A DNA stretch of 64,000 nucleotides from CAZSAK01 sp964605155 (GTDB taxonomy: Bacteria; Pseudomonadota; Gammaproteobacteria; SZUA-140), in assembly GCA_964605155.1 (NCBI GenBank), contig CAZSAK010000010.1, positions 1 through 64,000 on the forward strand, written 5' to 3'. The notes below the pieces were generated by a model, which saw only the letters and a list, made by a program, of their open reading frames with translations, was not told where the DNA came from and did not search any database. Of this stretch, positions 7,822 through 20,167 are shown piece by piece; within the stretch, counting starts at the first letter, position 1; each line of letters starts with the position of its first letter. The translations under genes and the position numbers were made by a program.

Positions 7822-10800
7822 TTGAAAGACTTACTTAACTTGTTGAAGCAGCAAGGACAGGTCGAAGAGTTCGATAATATTCGTATTGGGTTATCATCAC
7901 CTGAAAAGATTCGATCCTGGTCATATGGCGAGGTGAAAAAGCCGGAGACCATCAATTACCGTACCTTCAAGCCCGAGCGCGATGGATTGTTCTGCGCCAA
8001 GATCTTCGGACCGGTTAAGGACTTCGAATGTCTGTGCGGCAAGTACAAGCGTCTCAAACATCGCGGTGTCATTTGCGAAAAATGCGGTGTCGAGGTCACG
8101 GTTACCAAGGTCAGGCGCGAGCGCATGGGCCATATCGAATTGGCCAGCCCGGTCGCACACATCTGGTTTCTTAAGTCCCTGCCTTCCCGTATGGGACTGT
8201 TGCTCGATATGACACTGCGTGATATCGAGCGGGTGCTTTATTTCGAGGCCTTTGTGGTGATCGATCCGGGCATGACCCAGCTCGAGCGTGGACAGTTGCT
8301 GACCGACGAGGCCTATCTCGATGCAATCGAGGAATACGGCGATGAATTTGATGCCCGCATGGGCGCTGAGGCCGTATATGAGTTGTTGCGCTCATTGGAC
8401 ATTCAGGCCGAGGTGGTCAAGCTGCGCGAAGAGATCTCCGCAGCCGGGTCGGAAACGAAGATCAAGAAATTCAGCAAACGTCTCAAGCTGATGGAGGCAT
8501 TTCTCGGTTCCGGTAATCGCCCCGAATGGATGGTGATGACCGTGTTGCCGGTGCTGCCGCCCGAGTTGCGTCCATTGGTACCGCTTGACGGTGGTCGATT
8601 CGCAACGTCCGATCTTAATGATCTGTATCGCCGGGTCATCAACCGTAACAATCGCCTCAAGCGCCTGCTGGATCTGAATGCGCCCGACATCATCGTGCGC
8701 AACGAAAAGCGTATGCTGCAGGAGTCGGTCGATGCCCTGTTGGACAACGGCCGTCGCGGCAAGGCAATCACCGGTACCAGCCGCAGGCCGCTGAAATCGC
8801 TGGCCGATATGATCAAGGGCAAGCAGGGCAGGTTTCGTCAGAACCTGCTCGGCAAGCGCGTCGACTATTCCGGCCGCTCGGTTATTGTGGTGGGCCCGAC
8901 CCTCAAGTTGCATCAATGTGGTCTGCCGAAGAAGATGGCGCTGGAACTTTTCAAGCCGTTTATCTTCAGCAAAATCGAGCGCCGCGGCCTGGCGACGACC
9001 ATCAAGGCGGCCAAGAAGATGGTGGAACGCGAAGGTCCGGAGGTATGGGATATCCTCGAAGAGGTGATCCGCGAACATCCGGTGTTGTTGAATCGTGCCC
9101 CGACCCTGCACCGGCTTGGCATCCAGGCTTTCGAGCCCATACTGATCGAGGGCAAGGCCATCCAGCTGCATCCGCTTGTCTGCACAGCATTCAATGCCGA
9201 CTTCGATGGTGACCAGATGGCGGTACACGTGCCGTTGTCGCTAGAGGCGCAACTCGAGGCGCGTTCCCTGATGATGTCTACCAATAACATCCTGTCACCG
9301 GCCAACGGTGAACCGATCATTGTGCCTTCCCAGGATGTGGTGCTCGGTCTTTACTATATGACGCGTGAGATGGTGAACGTACGCGGTGAAGGGATGGCGT
9401 TTGCCAATGTTGCCGAGGTCCATCGTGCCTACGAAAACAAACAACTGGATATTCATGCCAGGATCAAGGTGCGAATTCGTGAGGTCACGTTCGATGAAGA
9501 CGGTAACAGGCAGGAACAAATCAGGCGTGTGGAAACCACTGCGGGCCGCGCACTGCTATTTGAGATCGTCCCCGACGGTATGTCTTTCGATCTTGTCAAT
9601 CACGATCTCAACAAGAAGGCGATATCCAGTCTGATCAATCTCTGTTATCGCCAGGTTGGCCTGAAGGATACGGTGATCTTTGCCGACCAACTGATGTATA
9701 CAGGTTTCGACTATGCTACGCGTGCGGGCATCTCGATCGGTGTCAACGACATGGTCATACCGGATCAGAAACCGTCGATCATCGGCAAGGCCGAACAGGA
9801 GGTCAAAGACATCGAAAACCAGTATGTATCGGGCCTGGTGACCAATGGCGAACGTTACAACAAGGTGGTCGATATCTGGTCACATACGAATGATCAGGTA
9901 GCCAAGGCGATGATGGAGAAACTCGGTACTGATATCGTCATTGATGCCGAAGGCAACGAAGTCAAACAGCCCTCCTTTAATTCCATCTACATCATGGCAG
10001 ATTCAGGGGCACGTGGTAGTGCCGCACAGATTCGCCAGTTGGCGGGTATGCGTGGGCTGATGGCCAAGCCGGACGGCTCGATCATCGAAACTCCGATTAC
10101 CGCCAACTTCAGAGAGGGACTCGATGTATTGCAATACTTCATATCGACACACGGTGCCCGCAAGGGTCTGGCGGATACAGCCCTGAAGACCGCCAACTCG
10201 GGTTATCTTACCAGGCGCCTGGTTGACGTGGCGCAGGATCTGGTGGTGACCGAGCAGGACTGCGGTACGACCAACGGTCTCACCATGACGCCCCTGATCG
10301 AGGGCGGTGACGTGGTCGAGCCCTTGCATGAACGCGTTCTCGGGCGTGTCGTTGCGACCGATGTGCATGTCTCCGGTCCCGACAGCGAGGTGTTGGCGCC
10401 AGCGGGTACCTTTCTTGATGAACAATGGGTCGAAAAACTCGAGGACAACGGTATCGATCAGATCAAGGTGCGTTCGCCGATTACCTGTGAAAACCGCTAC
10501 GGTATCTGTTCGAAGTGTTACGGCCGGGATCTGGCGCGCGGACACAGGGTAAACATCGGCGAGGCGATCGGCGTCATCGCGGCGCAATCGATCGGTGAGC
10601 CCGGCACGCAGCTTACCATGCGTACCTTCCACATTGGAGGCGCCGCATCGCGCGCCGCCGCGGTCAACAGCGTCCAGACAAAGTCACGCGGCAAGGCCAG
10701 ACTGCACAATATCAAGCTGGTGCAGCATGCCAAGGGACACAACGTTGCAGTATCCCGCTCGGGCGAGTTGACCGTGCTCGATGAAACAGGGCGTGAACGT

Positions 10801-12030
10801 GAGCGGTACAAGATTCCCTACGGTGCCGTGATCACTGTTAACGACGGTGACGAGGTCCAGATCGGCCAGGTGCTGGCCAACTGGGATCCGCACACCCATC
10901 CGGTTGTAACGGAAGTGGCCGGCTACGTGAACTTTTCCGATTTTATAGATGGTGTGACCGTGCAACGTCAAACGGACGAGGTCACTGGCTTGTCGAGCAT
11001 GGTGGTCACAGATCCCAAGACTCGTGGTTTCGGTGCCAAGGATCTGCGCCCGATGGTGAAGATCGTCGACAAGAAGGGTAAGGAGCTGTGCTTTGCCGAC
11101 ACCGACATCCCTGCAGTTTACTTCCTGCCGGCCGGCGCCATCATCAGTCTCGAGGATAATTCGGAAGTCAACGTAGGTGATGTCATCGCCCGTATCCCGC
11201 AGGAATCCTCCAAGACACGTGATATCACCGGCGGTCTGCCGCGGGTAGCCGACCTGTTCGAGGCGCGCAAACCCAAGGATCCGGCTATCCTGGCCGAGAT
11301 CTCCGGCACCATCGGTTTTGGCAAGGACACCAAGGGCAAGCAGCGACTGCTTATTGCCGGCAAGGATGGCGAGCGCTACGAGACGCTGATTCCCAAATGG
11401 CGCCATGTGACCGTGTTCGAGGGTGAACATGTTGAGAAAGGTGAGGTGATTGCTGACGGTTCGATGGCGCCTCACGATATCCTGCGCCTGCTCGGCGTCG
11501 AGGCACTGGCTGCATACATCGGCAAGGAAGTTCAGGATGTTTACCGGCTGCAGGGCGTAAAGATCAATGACAAGCATATCGAGGTAATCGTCAGACAGAT
11601 GCTGCGCAAGGTCGAGATCATCGAGCCGGGTGACTCTGCATTCCTCAAGGGTGAGCAGGTCGAACAGGCCGTGCTGCTCGAGGAGAACGAGCGTCTGCTG
11701 GCCGAAGGCAAGACCCCCGCCCAATTTGAACATGTGTTGTTGGGTATCACCAAGGCATCGTTGGCAACGGAGTCATTTATTTCCGCCGCCTCGTTCCAGG
11801 AGACCACTCGCGTCTTGACCGAGGCCGCCGTCAGCGGCAAGGTCGATAACCTGCGCGGACTCAAGGAGAACGTCATTGTCGGCCGCCTGATACCGGCGGG
11901 AACCGGTATGGCCTATCACGCCGAGCGTCGTCGCACACAGACGAAGGAAGAAGAAGCGGCTGTTGAAAAATCGATGACCTCGAGCGAGGTCGAAGAGGCA
12001 CTGCGTGAAGCCTTGAACGTCTCCGAGTAG
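7822..12030 (+). CDS. rpoC: RNA polymerase subunit beta'
   Basis: Beta' carries the active-site magnesium. The TTG start is supported by CAGGAGATATAAC just upstream and by the product beginning KDLLNLLKQ like its homologues. The 1402 residues contain the N-terminal zinc ribbon (Cys70, Cys72, Cys85, Cys88), the invariant NADFDGD loop with Asp460, Asp462 and Asp464, the bridge and trigger region (GARGSAAQIRQLAGMRG), and the second zinc site near residue 820-900 (CGTT, CENRYGICSKCYG). No truncation is seen. A likely terminator lies 35 bases after the stop. Confidence 0.99.
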   Translation: MKDLLNLLKQQGQVEEFDNIRIGLSSPEKIRSWSYGEVKKPETINYRTFKPERDGLFCAKIFGPVKDFECLCGKYKRLKHRGVICEKCGVEVTVTKVRRERMGHIELASPVAHIWFLKSLPSRMGLLLDMTLRDIERVLYFEAFVVIDPGMTQLERGQLLTDEAYLDAIEEYGDEFDARMGAEAVYELLRSLDIQAEVVKLREEISAAGSETKIKKFSKRLKLMEAFLGSGNRPEWMVMTVLPVLPPELRPLVPLDGGRFATSDLNDLYRRVINRNNRLKRLLDLNAPDIIVRNEKRMLQESVDALLDNGRRGKAITGTSRRPLKSLADMIKGKQGRFRQNLLGKRVDYSGRSVIVVGPTLKLHQCGLPKKMALELFKPFIFSKIERRGLATTIKAAKKMVEREGPEVWDILEEVIREHPVLLNRAPTLHRLGIQAFEPILIEGKAIQLHPLVCTAFNADFDGDQMAVHVPLSLEAQLEARSLMMSTNNILSPANGEPIIVPSQDVVLGLYYMTREMVNVRGEGMAFANVAEVHRAYENKQLDIHARIKVRIREVTFDEDGNRQEQIRRVETTAGRALLFEIVPDGMSFDLVNHDLNKKAISSLINLCYRQVGLKDTVIFADQLMYTGFDYATRAGISIGVNDMVIPDQKPSIIGKAEQEVKDIENQYVSGLVTNGERYNKVVDIWSHTNDQVAKAMMEKLGTDIVIDAEGNEVKQPSFNSIYIMADSGARGSAAQIRQLAGMRGLMAKPDGSIIETPITANFREGLDVLQYFISTHGARKGLADTALKTANSGYLTRRLVDVAQDLVVTEQDCGTTNGLTMTPLIEGGDVVEPLHERVLGRVVATDVHVSGPDSEVLAPAGTFLDEQWVEKLEDNGIDQIKVRSPITCENRYGICSKCYGRDLARGHRVNIGEAIGVIAAQSIGEPGTQLTMRTFHIGGAASRAAAVNSVQTKSRGKARLHNIKLVQHAKGHNVAVSRSGELTVLDETGRERERYKIPYGAVITVNDGDEVQIGQVLANWDPHTHPVVTEVAGYVNFSDFIDGVTVQRQTDEVTGLSSMVVTDPKTRGFGAKDLRPMVKIVDKKGKELCFADTDIPAVYFLPAGAIISLEDNSEVNVGDVIARIPQESSKTRDITGGLPRVADLFEARKPKDPAILAEISGTIGFGKDTKGKQRLLIAGKDGERYETLIPKWRHVTVFEGEHVEKGEVIADGSMAPHDILRLLGVEALAAYIGKEVQDVYRLQGVKINDKHIEVIVRQMLRKVEIIEPGDSAFLKGEQVEQAVLLEENERLLAEGKTPAQFEHVLLGITKASLATESFISAASFQETTRVLTEAAVSGKVDNLRGLKENVIVGRLIPAGTGMAYHAERRRTQTKEEEAAVEKSMTSSEVEEALREALNVSE

Positions 12031-12064
12031 TTGTCTATTCTTGCCTGTTCCAGGCAGAGAAGAT

Positions 12065-12105
12065 CGGCGGTGGGTCATATCCCTGAGTGGATATACCCGC
12101 CGTTT
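12065..12105 (+). terminator. Probable terminator after rpoC
   Basis: An imperfect long hairpin follows rpoC: CGGC (bulge GGT) GGGT (bulge C) ATATCC, a 6-base loop, then GGATAT ACCC GCCG and TTT. The T-tract is short, so termination may be incomplete. It separates rpoBC from the independently promoted str operon. Confidence 0.5.
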
Positions 12106-12218
12106 GGTTATGATCCGGGGTTTATGCCGGGAGTATTACATGGTATCGATCACGGTATTGCAAACGACTGCCGTGGCGGGATGTCGGCGATCTGATGTGA
12201 CTTTATGACTTGAATATC

Positions 12219-12247
12219 TTGACAGTCGCTTGATAACTCCATAGAAT
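12219..12247 (+). promoter_or_regulatory. Sigma70-type promoter of the str operon (rpsL)
   Basis: A perfect -35 box TTGACA (12219-12224) is followed after exactly 17 bases by TAGAAT (12242-12247), five of six matches to the -10 consensus. Transcription would begin near 12254, giving a leader of about 139 bases before rpsL. This is the clearest promoter in the ribosomal part of the window. Confidence 0.85.
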
Positions 12248-12258
12248 TTTGCGGCTTT

Positions 12259-12373
12259 GCAGGGACAAATAAAATCCCTGCTCAATCATTCAGATGCGCT
12301 AAGCGTTCAATCGTTAGTCACTGACTTTTCTCGCGAGAGTTCAGCCTAACTGGTTGAACGCTTTAATTTATTT
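12259..12373 (+). promoter_or_regulatory. Structured rpsL leader with terminator-like hairpin
   Basis: Two structures fill the leader. First, GCAGGGA (12259-12265) pairs with TCCCTGC (12275-12281) close to the predicted start site. Second, a layered hairpin runs from 12303 to 12361: GCGTTCAA pairs with TTGAACGC, GTTAG (12313) with CTAAC (12346), CTGA (12321) with TCAG (12341), capped by a TCTCGCGAGA palindrome. The second hairpin is followed by a T-rich tract TTTAATTTATTTT, so it resembles an attenuator. Its function is inferred. Confidence 0.6.
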
Positions 12374-12392
12374 TGGGCTGGCAGGAAATTAT

Positions 12393-12767
12393 ATGGCAAC
12401 GACAAATCAATTGGTACGCAAACCCCGGGGACGGAAAAAGGCCAAGAGCGCTGTTCCGGCACTCGAAGGTTGTCCGCAAAAACGCGGGGTTTGTACACGT
12501 GTCTACACAACCACGCCCAAAAAACCGAATTCCGCCCTGCGCAAAGTGGCGCGTGTACGTCTTACCAACGCAATGGAGGTGACGACCTATATCGGTGGAG
12601 AGGGGCACAATCTCCAGGAGCACTCAGTCGTCCTGATTCGCGGCGGCAGGGTAAAAGACCTGCCGGGCGTGCGTTATCACACGGTGCGCGGCAGTCTCGA
12701 TACCTCGGGTGTGGACGGGCGTCGGCAAGGTCGTTCCAAATACGGCGCCAAGCGTCCAAAAGTATGA
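12393..12767 (+). CDS. rpsL: 30S ribosomal protein S12
   Basis: S12 sits at the decoding centre and tunes accuracy. The ATG at 12393 is preceded by GCAGGAAATTAT and gives ATTNQLVRKPR, the normal start; an upstream in-frame TTG at 12354 lies inside the leader hairpin and is rejected. The 124-residue product keeps TTPKKPNSALRK and the GRVKDLPGVRYH loop, both wild type at the usual streptomycin-resistance lysines. It is the first gene of rpsL-rpsG-fusA-tuf. Confidence 0.98.
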   Translation: MATTNQLVRKPRGRKKAKSAVPALEGCPQKRGVCTRVYTTTPKKPNSALRKVARVRLTNAMEVTTYIGGEGHNLQEHSVVLIRGGRVKDLPGVRYHTVRGSLDTSGVDGRRQGRSKYGAKRPKV

Positions 12768-12816
12768 TCCAAGTACTTTGATTTATATATGAAAGTTAGC
12801 GAGATAGCACAGTACA

Positions 12817-13290
12817 ATGCCAAGACGTAGAGTAGCCGCAAAACGAGAGATTCTGCCCGATCCGAAATACGGTGACCGGACACTGGCCAAGTTCGTCAAT
12901 ATTTTGATGAAAAACGGCAAGAAGTCCATTGCCGAGAAGATTGTCTACGGCGCCCTTGACCAGATCGGTAAGAAGGGCGGCAATGAGGAATTGCTCGAGG
13001 TATTCAATAAGGCGCTGGAAAATATCCGCCCGGTCGTCGAGGTGAAGTCCCGCCGCGTGGGCGGCGCGACCTATCAAGTGCCGGTCGAAGTGCGGGCAAA
13101 CCGCGGCACGACCCTGGCGATGCGCTGGCTGGTGGATGCCGCGCGCAACCGCAATGAGAAATCCATGGGCCTCAGACTGGCTGCAGAGATCAGTGACGCC
13201 TATGAGAATCGCGGTACAGCCGTGAAAAAACGCGAGGACACGCATCGCATGGCGGAGGCCAACAAGGCATTTTCACATTACCGCTGGTAA
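12817..13290 (+). CDS. rpsG: 30S ribosomal protein S7
   Basis: S7 nucleates assembly of the 30S head and contacts exit-site tRNA. The start PRRRVAAKREILPDPKYGDRT and the IGGATYQVP-type strand (here VGGATYQVPVEVR) are diagnostic. At 157 residues it matches the shorter non-K12 form. In E. coli S7 represses the str mRNA at the S12-S7 gap. Here that gap is only 49 bases and I see no strong fold in it. Confidence 0.98.
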   Translation: MPRRRVAAKREILPDPKYGDRTLAKFVNILMKNGKKSIAEKIVYGALDQIGKKGGNEELLEVFNKALENIRPVVEVKSRRVGGATYQVPVEVRANRGTTLAMRWLVDAARNRNEKSMGLRLAAEISDAYENRGTAVKKREDTHRMAEANKAFSHYRW

Positions 13291-13334
13291 TGTTCGTTAT
13301 TAAATTTGAATGAGTCAGTATCAAGGATTTAAAA

Positions 13335-15434
<2,100 letters not shown>

Positions 15435-15471
15435 TTCATATCAATATCTATAATGTGAAGGGGTAATAACT

Positions 15472-16662
<1,191 letters not shown>

Positions 16663-16684
16663 CGGGATTTGTTGAGAAACGAAC

Positions 16685-16996
16685 ATGGCTGGACAGAGGA
16701 TAAGAATAAGGCTCAAGGCATTCGATCATCGCCTGATCGATCAATCGGCGCGCGAGATTGTTGAGACCGCCAAGCGGACAGGCGCCCACGTCAAGGGGCC
16801 GATACCGCTGCCGACGAAAAAAGAGCGCTTCACCATCCTGATATCACCGCATGTAAACAAGGATGCACGTGATCAGTATGAGATCAGGACACACAAGCGG
16901 ATGATGGACATCGTGGATCCGACAGACAAGACGGTTGATGCCTTGATGAAGCTGGATCTGGCAGCCGGTGTCGATGTGCAGATCAAGTTAAATTGA
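16685..16996 (+). CDS. rpsJ: 30S ribosomal protein S10
   Basis: S10 lies in the 30S head and doubles as NusE, the NusG/NusB partner in antitermination. The 103 residues include RIRIRLKAFDHRLIDQSA and KGPIPLPTKKERFTIL, both diagnostic. It begins only 22 bases after tuf, so no room exists for the long S10 leader through which L4 regulates this operon in E. coli. It is therefore probably read from the str promoter or from a promoter within tuf. Confidence 0.98.
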   Translation: MAGQRIRIRLKAFDHRLIDQSAREIVETAKRTGAHVKGPIPLPTKKERFTILISPHVNKDARDQYEIRTHKRMMDIVDPTDKTVDALMKLDLAAGVDVQIKLN

Positions 16997-17028
16997 GCGT
17001 GTACGGCAGGGAATAGAGGAATCGTAAT

Positions 17029-17670
17029 ATGGCAATCGGAGTGGTTGGGCGCAAATGCGGGATGACACGGGTGTTTTCCGATGACGGTACATCGATACCC
17101 GTGACGGTTATTGCCGTCGAGCCCAATCGTGTAACACAGGTCAAAACTGATGAGACCGACGGTTATCGCGCCTTGCAGGTAACGACTGGCTCGCGTCGTG
17201 CCTCGCGCGTGACGAAACCGCTTGCCGGTCATTTCGCCAAGTCGAATGTCGAGGCCGGCCGTGGATTATGGGAATTCAGACTCGAAGGCGATGAAGGCAG
17301 TGATATTGCCACTGGCGGCGACGTCAAGGTGGATATCTTCGAGACAGGACAGAAGGTGGATGTTACCGGTATTACCATCGGTAAGGGATTCGCCGGCACG
17401 GTGAAGCGTCACCATTTTTCGACACAGGATGCGACCCACGGTAATTCACTGTCGCACAGGGCGCCGGGTTCGATAGGCCAGAACCAGACACCAGGACGCG
17501 TGTTCAAGGGCAAGAAGATGTCCGGTCACATGGGTAATGTCACAAGGTGTGCGCAGAATCTCGAAGTCGTGCGCGTTGACGCGGAACGTAACCTGTTACT
17601 GGTCAAGGGGGCGGTGCCGGGTCATGCGGGTGCAGACGTGATTATACGTAATGCCAGAAAGGGCCGTTAG
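17029..17670 (+). CDS. rplC: 50S ribosomal protein L3
   Basis: Early-assembly 50S protein whose extension reaches the peptidyl transferase centre. The 213 residues start AIGVVGRKCGMTRVFSDDG and contain the conserved tip loop with GNSLSHRAPGSIGQNQTPG followed by VFKGKKMSGHMG. The Gln in that loop is the residue methylated by PrmB in relatives. Second gene of the S10 operon, 32 bases after rpsJ, with AGAGGAATC before the ATG. Confidence 0.98.
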   Translation: MAIGVVGRKCGMTRVFSDDGTSIPVTVIAVEPNRVTQVKTDETDGYRALQVTTGSRRASRVTKPLAGHFAKSNVEAGRGLWEFRLEGDEGSDIATGGDVKVDIFETGQKVDVTGITIGKGFAGTVKRHHFSTQDATHGNSLSHRAPGSIGQNQTPGRVFKGKKMSGHMGNVTRCAQNLEVVRVDAERNLLLVKGAVPGHAGADVIIRNARKGR

Positions 17671-17691
17671 GATTGACGGTATAGCGAGATT

Positions 17692-18312
17692 ATGGAATTA
17701 AGTCTTAAAACAGCCACCGGTCGTGCATCGAAACAGGTTATCGAGGTTTCAGACGCGAATTTTGACTGCGGATTCAATGAACCACTAATCCATCAGGTGG
17801 TCACCGCGCATCTTGCCGGTGCGCGCGCTGGAACTCGGGCACAAAAGACGCGCTCACAGGTACGTGGTGGCGGAATTAAACCATGGCGTCAGAAAGGGAC
17901 AGGACGCGCACGCGCTGGCACCATTCGCAGTCCGCTGTGGCGTGGGGGCGGCCAGGTCTTTGCCGCGGTCCCGCAAAGTTATGCACAAAAGGTCAATAAA
18001 AAGATGTACCGTGGTGCCGTGCGTTCGATCTTGTCCGAACTCGTCAGGCAGGAGCGGTTGCTTATCGTAGACAAGCTTGGTCTGGATGCACCCAAGACGA
18101 AAGGGCTGGTCGACAAGTTGAAGGCGCTCAATCTCAACGACGTCCTGATCGTGACGGAAAAGTCCGATGACAATCTTTATCTGTCGGCACGTAACCTGCC
18201 GCATGTTGAGGTGATGGAGGTTGCCAACGTCGATCCGGTTAGCCTGGTGAGATATGAAAATGTGCTGATGACGGCGGATGCCGTCAAGAAGCTTGAGGAG
18301 CGTCTGGGATGA
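17692..18312 (+). CDS. rplD: 50S ribosomal protein L4
   Basis: L4 lines the exit tunnel with L22. In E. coli it also represses the S10 operon. The 206 residues contain the tunnel loop with GTRAQKTRSQVRGGGIKPW and RQKGTGRARAGTIRSP, then a C-terminal Rossmann-like half. It overlaps rplW by four bases (ATGA), indicating coupled translation. Because the usual L4-responsive leader is missing before rpsJ, feedback control here is probably different. Confidence 0.98.
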   Translation: MELSLKTATGRASKQVIEVSDANFDCGFNEPLIHQVVTAHLAGARAGTRAQKTRSQVRGGGIKPWRQKGTGRARAGTIRSPLWRGGGQVFAAVPQSYAQKVNKKMYRGAVRSILSELVRQERLLIVDKLGLDAPKTKGLVDKLKALNLNDVLIVTEKSDDNLYLSARNLPHVEVMEVANVDPVSLVRYENVLMTADAVKKLEERLG

Positions 18313-18605
18313 ACAAGGAGCGTTTGATGAAGGTCCTGTTGGCGCCTCACATATCGGAAAAAACCACCTTGAGTGCGGAGAAAAACCGTCAGTTCGTTTT
18401 TCAGGTGGTCAGTGATGCGACCAAGTCCGAAATCAGGCAGGCAGTCGAGCTGTTGTTCGATGTCAAGGTGGATAGCGTGCAGTTATGTAACGTGCGCGGC
18501 AAGATCAAGCGTTTCGGCGCCAGTTTCGGCAAGCGGTCGAACTGGAAGAAGGCCTATGTGGGATTGAAACCCGGTTTTGATATCGATTTCATGGGGCCGC
18601 AGTAA
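18309..18605 (+). CDS. rplW: 50S ribosomal protein L23
   Basis: L23 sits at the tunnel exit and is the docking site for trigger factor and SRP. The 98 residues begin with ERLMKVLLAPHISEKTT and carry the conserved KSEIRQAVELLFDVKVDSVQ helix-strand and the KRFG loop. The start overlaps the rplD stop by 4 bases, with CTTGAGGAGCG as ribosome site inside rplD. Confidence 0.97.
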   Translation: MNKERLMKVLLAPHISEKTTLSAEKNRQFVFQVVSDATKSEIRQAVELLFDVKVDSVQLCNVRGKIKRFGASFGKRSNWKKAYVGLKPGFDIDFMGPQ

Positions 18606-18644
18606 GAAACGGCCGGTAATTCAGGATAATCCAGGTACATACAG

Positions 18645-19472
18645 ATGGCATTAGTAAAGACAAAACCAACATCAGCGGGTCGCCGATTTGTGACCAAGGT
18701 GATGAATCCTGAATTGCACAAGGGTGATCCCTATGCGCCGCTGCTGGAAGCCAAGTCGAGAAACGCCGGGCGCAACAACCAGGGCCGCATTACCGTGCGC
18801 CACAGGGGCGGTGGTCATAAGCGTCATTATCGTCTTGTCGATTTCAAACGCGACAAGGATGATATCAACGCCCGGATCGAGCGCATCGAATATGATCCGA
18901 ATCGCAGCGCCTATATCGCACTGGCATTATACGCCGACGGTGAACGGCGTTACATTATTGCCCCCAAGGGGGTCAAGGCCGGTGCAAGCATCAGTTCGGG
19001 AGCCGGGGCTCCCATCAAGGCGGGTAATTGCCTGCCCATCCGTAATATTCCGGTGGGCACCGTGGTACATTGCATAGAACTCAAGCCCGGCAAGGGTGCG
19101 CAGATGGCACGCAGCGCAGGTACCTCGGCGCAACTGGTTGCGCGCGAAGGTGCCTATGCGATCCTAAGGTTGCGTTCCGGTGAGATGCGCAAGGTGCTGA
19201 TCGATTGCCGGGCCACCATCGGGGAGGTCAGCAACTCCGAGCATGGCCTGCGTGAATTTGGCAAGGCCGGTGCCACTCGCTGGCGAGGCATACGACCCAC
19301 GGTACGTGGTGTTGCCATGAATCCTGTCGACCACCCACATGGCGGCGGCGAGGGACGTACCTCCGGCGGACGTCATCCGGTTTCTCCATGGGGCACGCCG
19401 ACCAAGGGATACAAGACACGCAAGAATAAACTCACTGACAACATGATTGTGCGTAAACGAAAATCGAAGTGA
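18645..19472 (+). CDS. rplB: 50S ribosomal protein L2
   Basis: L2 is needed for subunit association and the peptidyl transferase centre. The 275 residues contain RNNQGRITVRHRGGGHKRHYR near the start and the C-terminal GVAMNPVDHPHGGGEGRT, including the conserved His of the peptidyl transferase region. Length matches the family. It lies between rplW and rpsS, as in all S10 operons. Confidence 0.98.
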   Translation: MALVKTKPTSAGRRFVTKVMNPELHKGDPYAPLLEAKSRNAGRNNQGRITVRHRGGGHKRHYRLVDFKRDKDDINARIERIEYDPNRSAYIALALYADGERRYIIAPKGVKAGASISSGAGAPIKAGNCLPIRNIPVGTVVHCIELKPGKGAQMARSAGTSAQLVAREGAYAILRLRSGEMRKVLIDCRATIGEVSNSEHGLREFGKAGATRWRGIRPTVRGVAMNPVDHPHGGGEGRTSGGRHPVSPWGTPTKGYKTRKNKLTDNMIVRKRKSK

Positions 19473-19520
19473 TGACAATGTGTAACTGGATGAATCATAC
19501 GGTAAAGGTACAGTAGAGAC

Positions 19521-19799
19521 ATGGCGCGTTCTATCAAAAAAGGCCCTTTTATCGATCATGCCCTTGCCAAGAAGGTTGATGAGGCCGTGGCTACCAACAA
19601 CAAACGTCCGATCAAGACGTGGTCAAGGCGTTCGATGATTGTGCCGGAGATGGTCGGTTTGACCATTGCGGTTCACAACGGACAAAAACACGTACCCATA
19701 CTTGTCACGGAAAACATGGTCGGACATAAGCTCGGCGAGTTTGCCGTGACGCGCTCCTTCAAGGCACACTCGGGCGACAGGAAAACAGCGACGTCATAA
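19521..19799 (+). CDS. rpsS: 30S ribosomal protein S19
   Basis: S19 forms a head complex with S13 that contacts tRNA and 23S rRNA. The 92 residues start ARSIKKGPFIDHALAKKV and include IKTWSRRSMIVPEMVGLT and MVGHKLGEFAVTR, all diagnostic. rplV follows after 12 bases with a GGAACGG site. Nothing unusual is seen. Confidence 0.98.
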   Translation: MARSIKKGPFIDHALAKKVDEAVATNNKRPIKTWSRRSMIVPEMVGLTIAVHNGQKHVPILVTENMVGHKLGEFAVTRSFKAHSGDRKTATS

Positions 19800-19811
19800 G
19801 GAACGGTTCAG

Positions 19812-20156
19812 ATGGAAGTTGCGGCAAAATTAAAGCATGTACGGATCTCGGCCCAGAAAGGCCGGTTGGTCGCCGATCAGATCAGGGGCCTGCCGGTCGA
19901 CAAGGCGCTTAATGTCTTGCTGTTCAGTCGCAAGAAGGCGGCGGGAATCATCAAGAAGGTGCTCGAGTCGGCAATCGCCAATGCAGAGCATAATGAAGGC
20001 GCCGATATCGATGACCTCAGGGTTGCCAGGGTGTTCGTCGACGAAGGACCGGCACAAAAGCGGTGGCGCCCCCGTGCGCGGGGGCGGGCAAATCAGATAC
20101 TCAAGCGCACCAGTCATATTACCGTGACGGTGAGCGATCAATCAGCGGATAGTTAA
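19812..20156 (+). CDS. rplV: 50S ribosomal protein L22
   Basis: L22 spans all six 23S domains and its hairpin narrows the exit tunnel. The 114 residues include KHVRISAQKGRLVADQIRGL and the C-terminal hairpin RWRPRARGRANQILKRTSH. The hairpin residues look wild type for macrolide sensitivity. The ATG follows a short GGAACGG site, and rpsC follows after 11 bases. Confidence 0.98.
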   Translation: MEVAAKLKHVRISAQKGRLVADQIRGLPVDKALNVLLFSRKKAAGIIKKVLESAIANAEHNEGADIDDLRVARVFVDEGPAQKRWRPRARGRANQILKRTSHITVTVSDQSADS

Positions 20157-20167
20157 AGAGAGAATTT

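Noticed and set aside
10684..11733. 349-codon minus-strand frame within rpoC
   Set aside because: Shadow of a long GC-rich gene; the plus frame is clearly RpoC.
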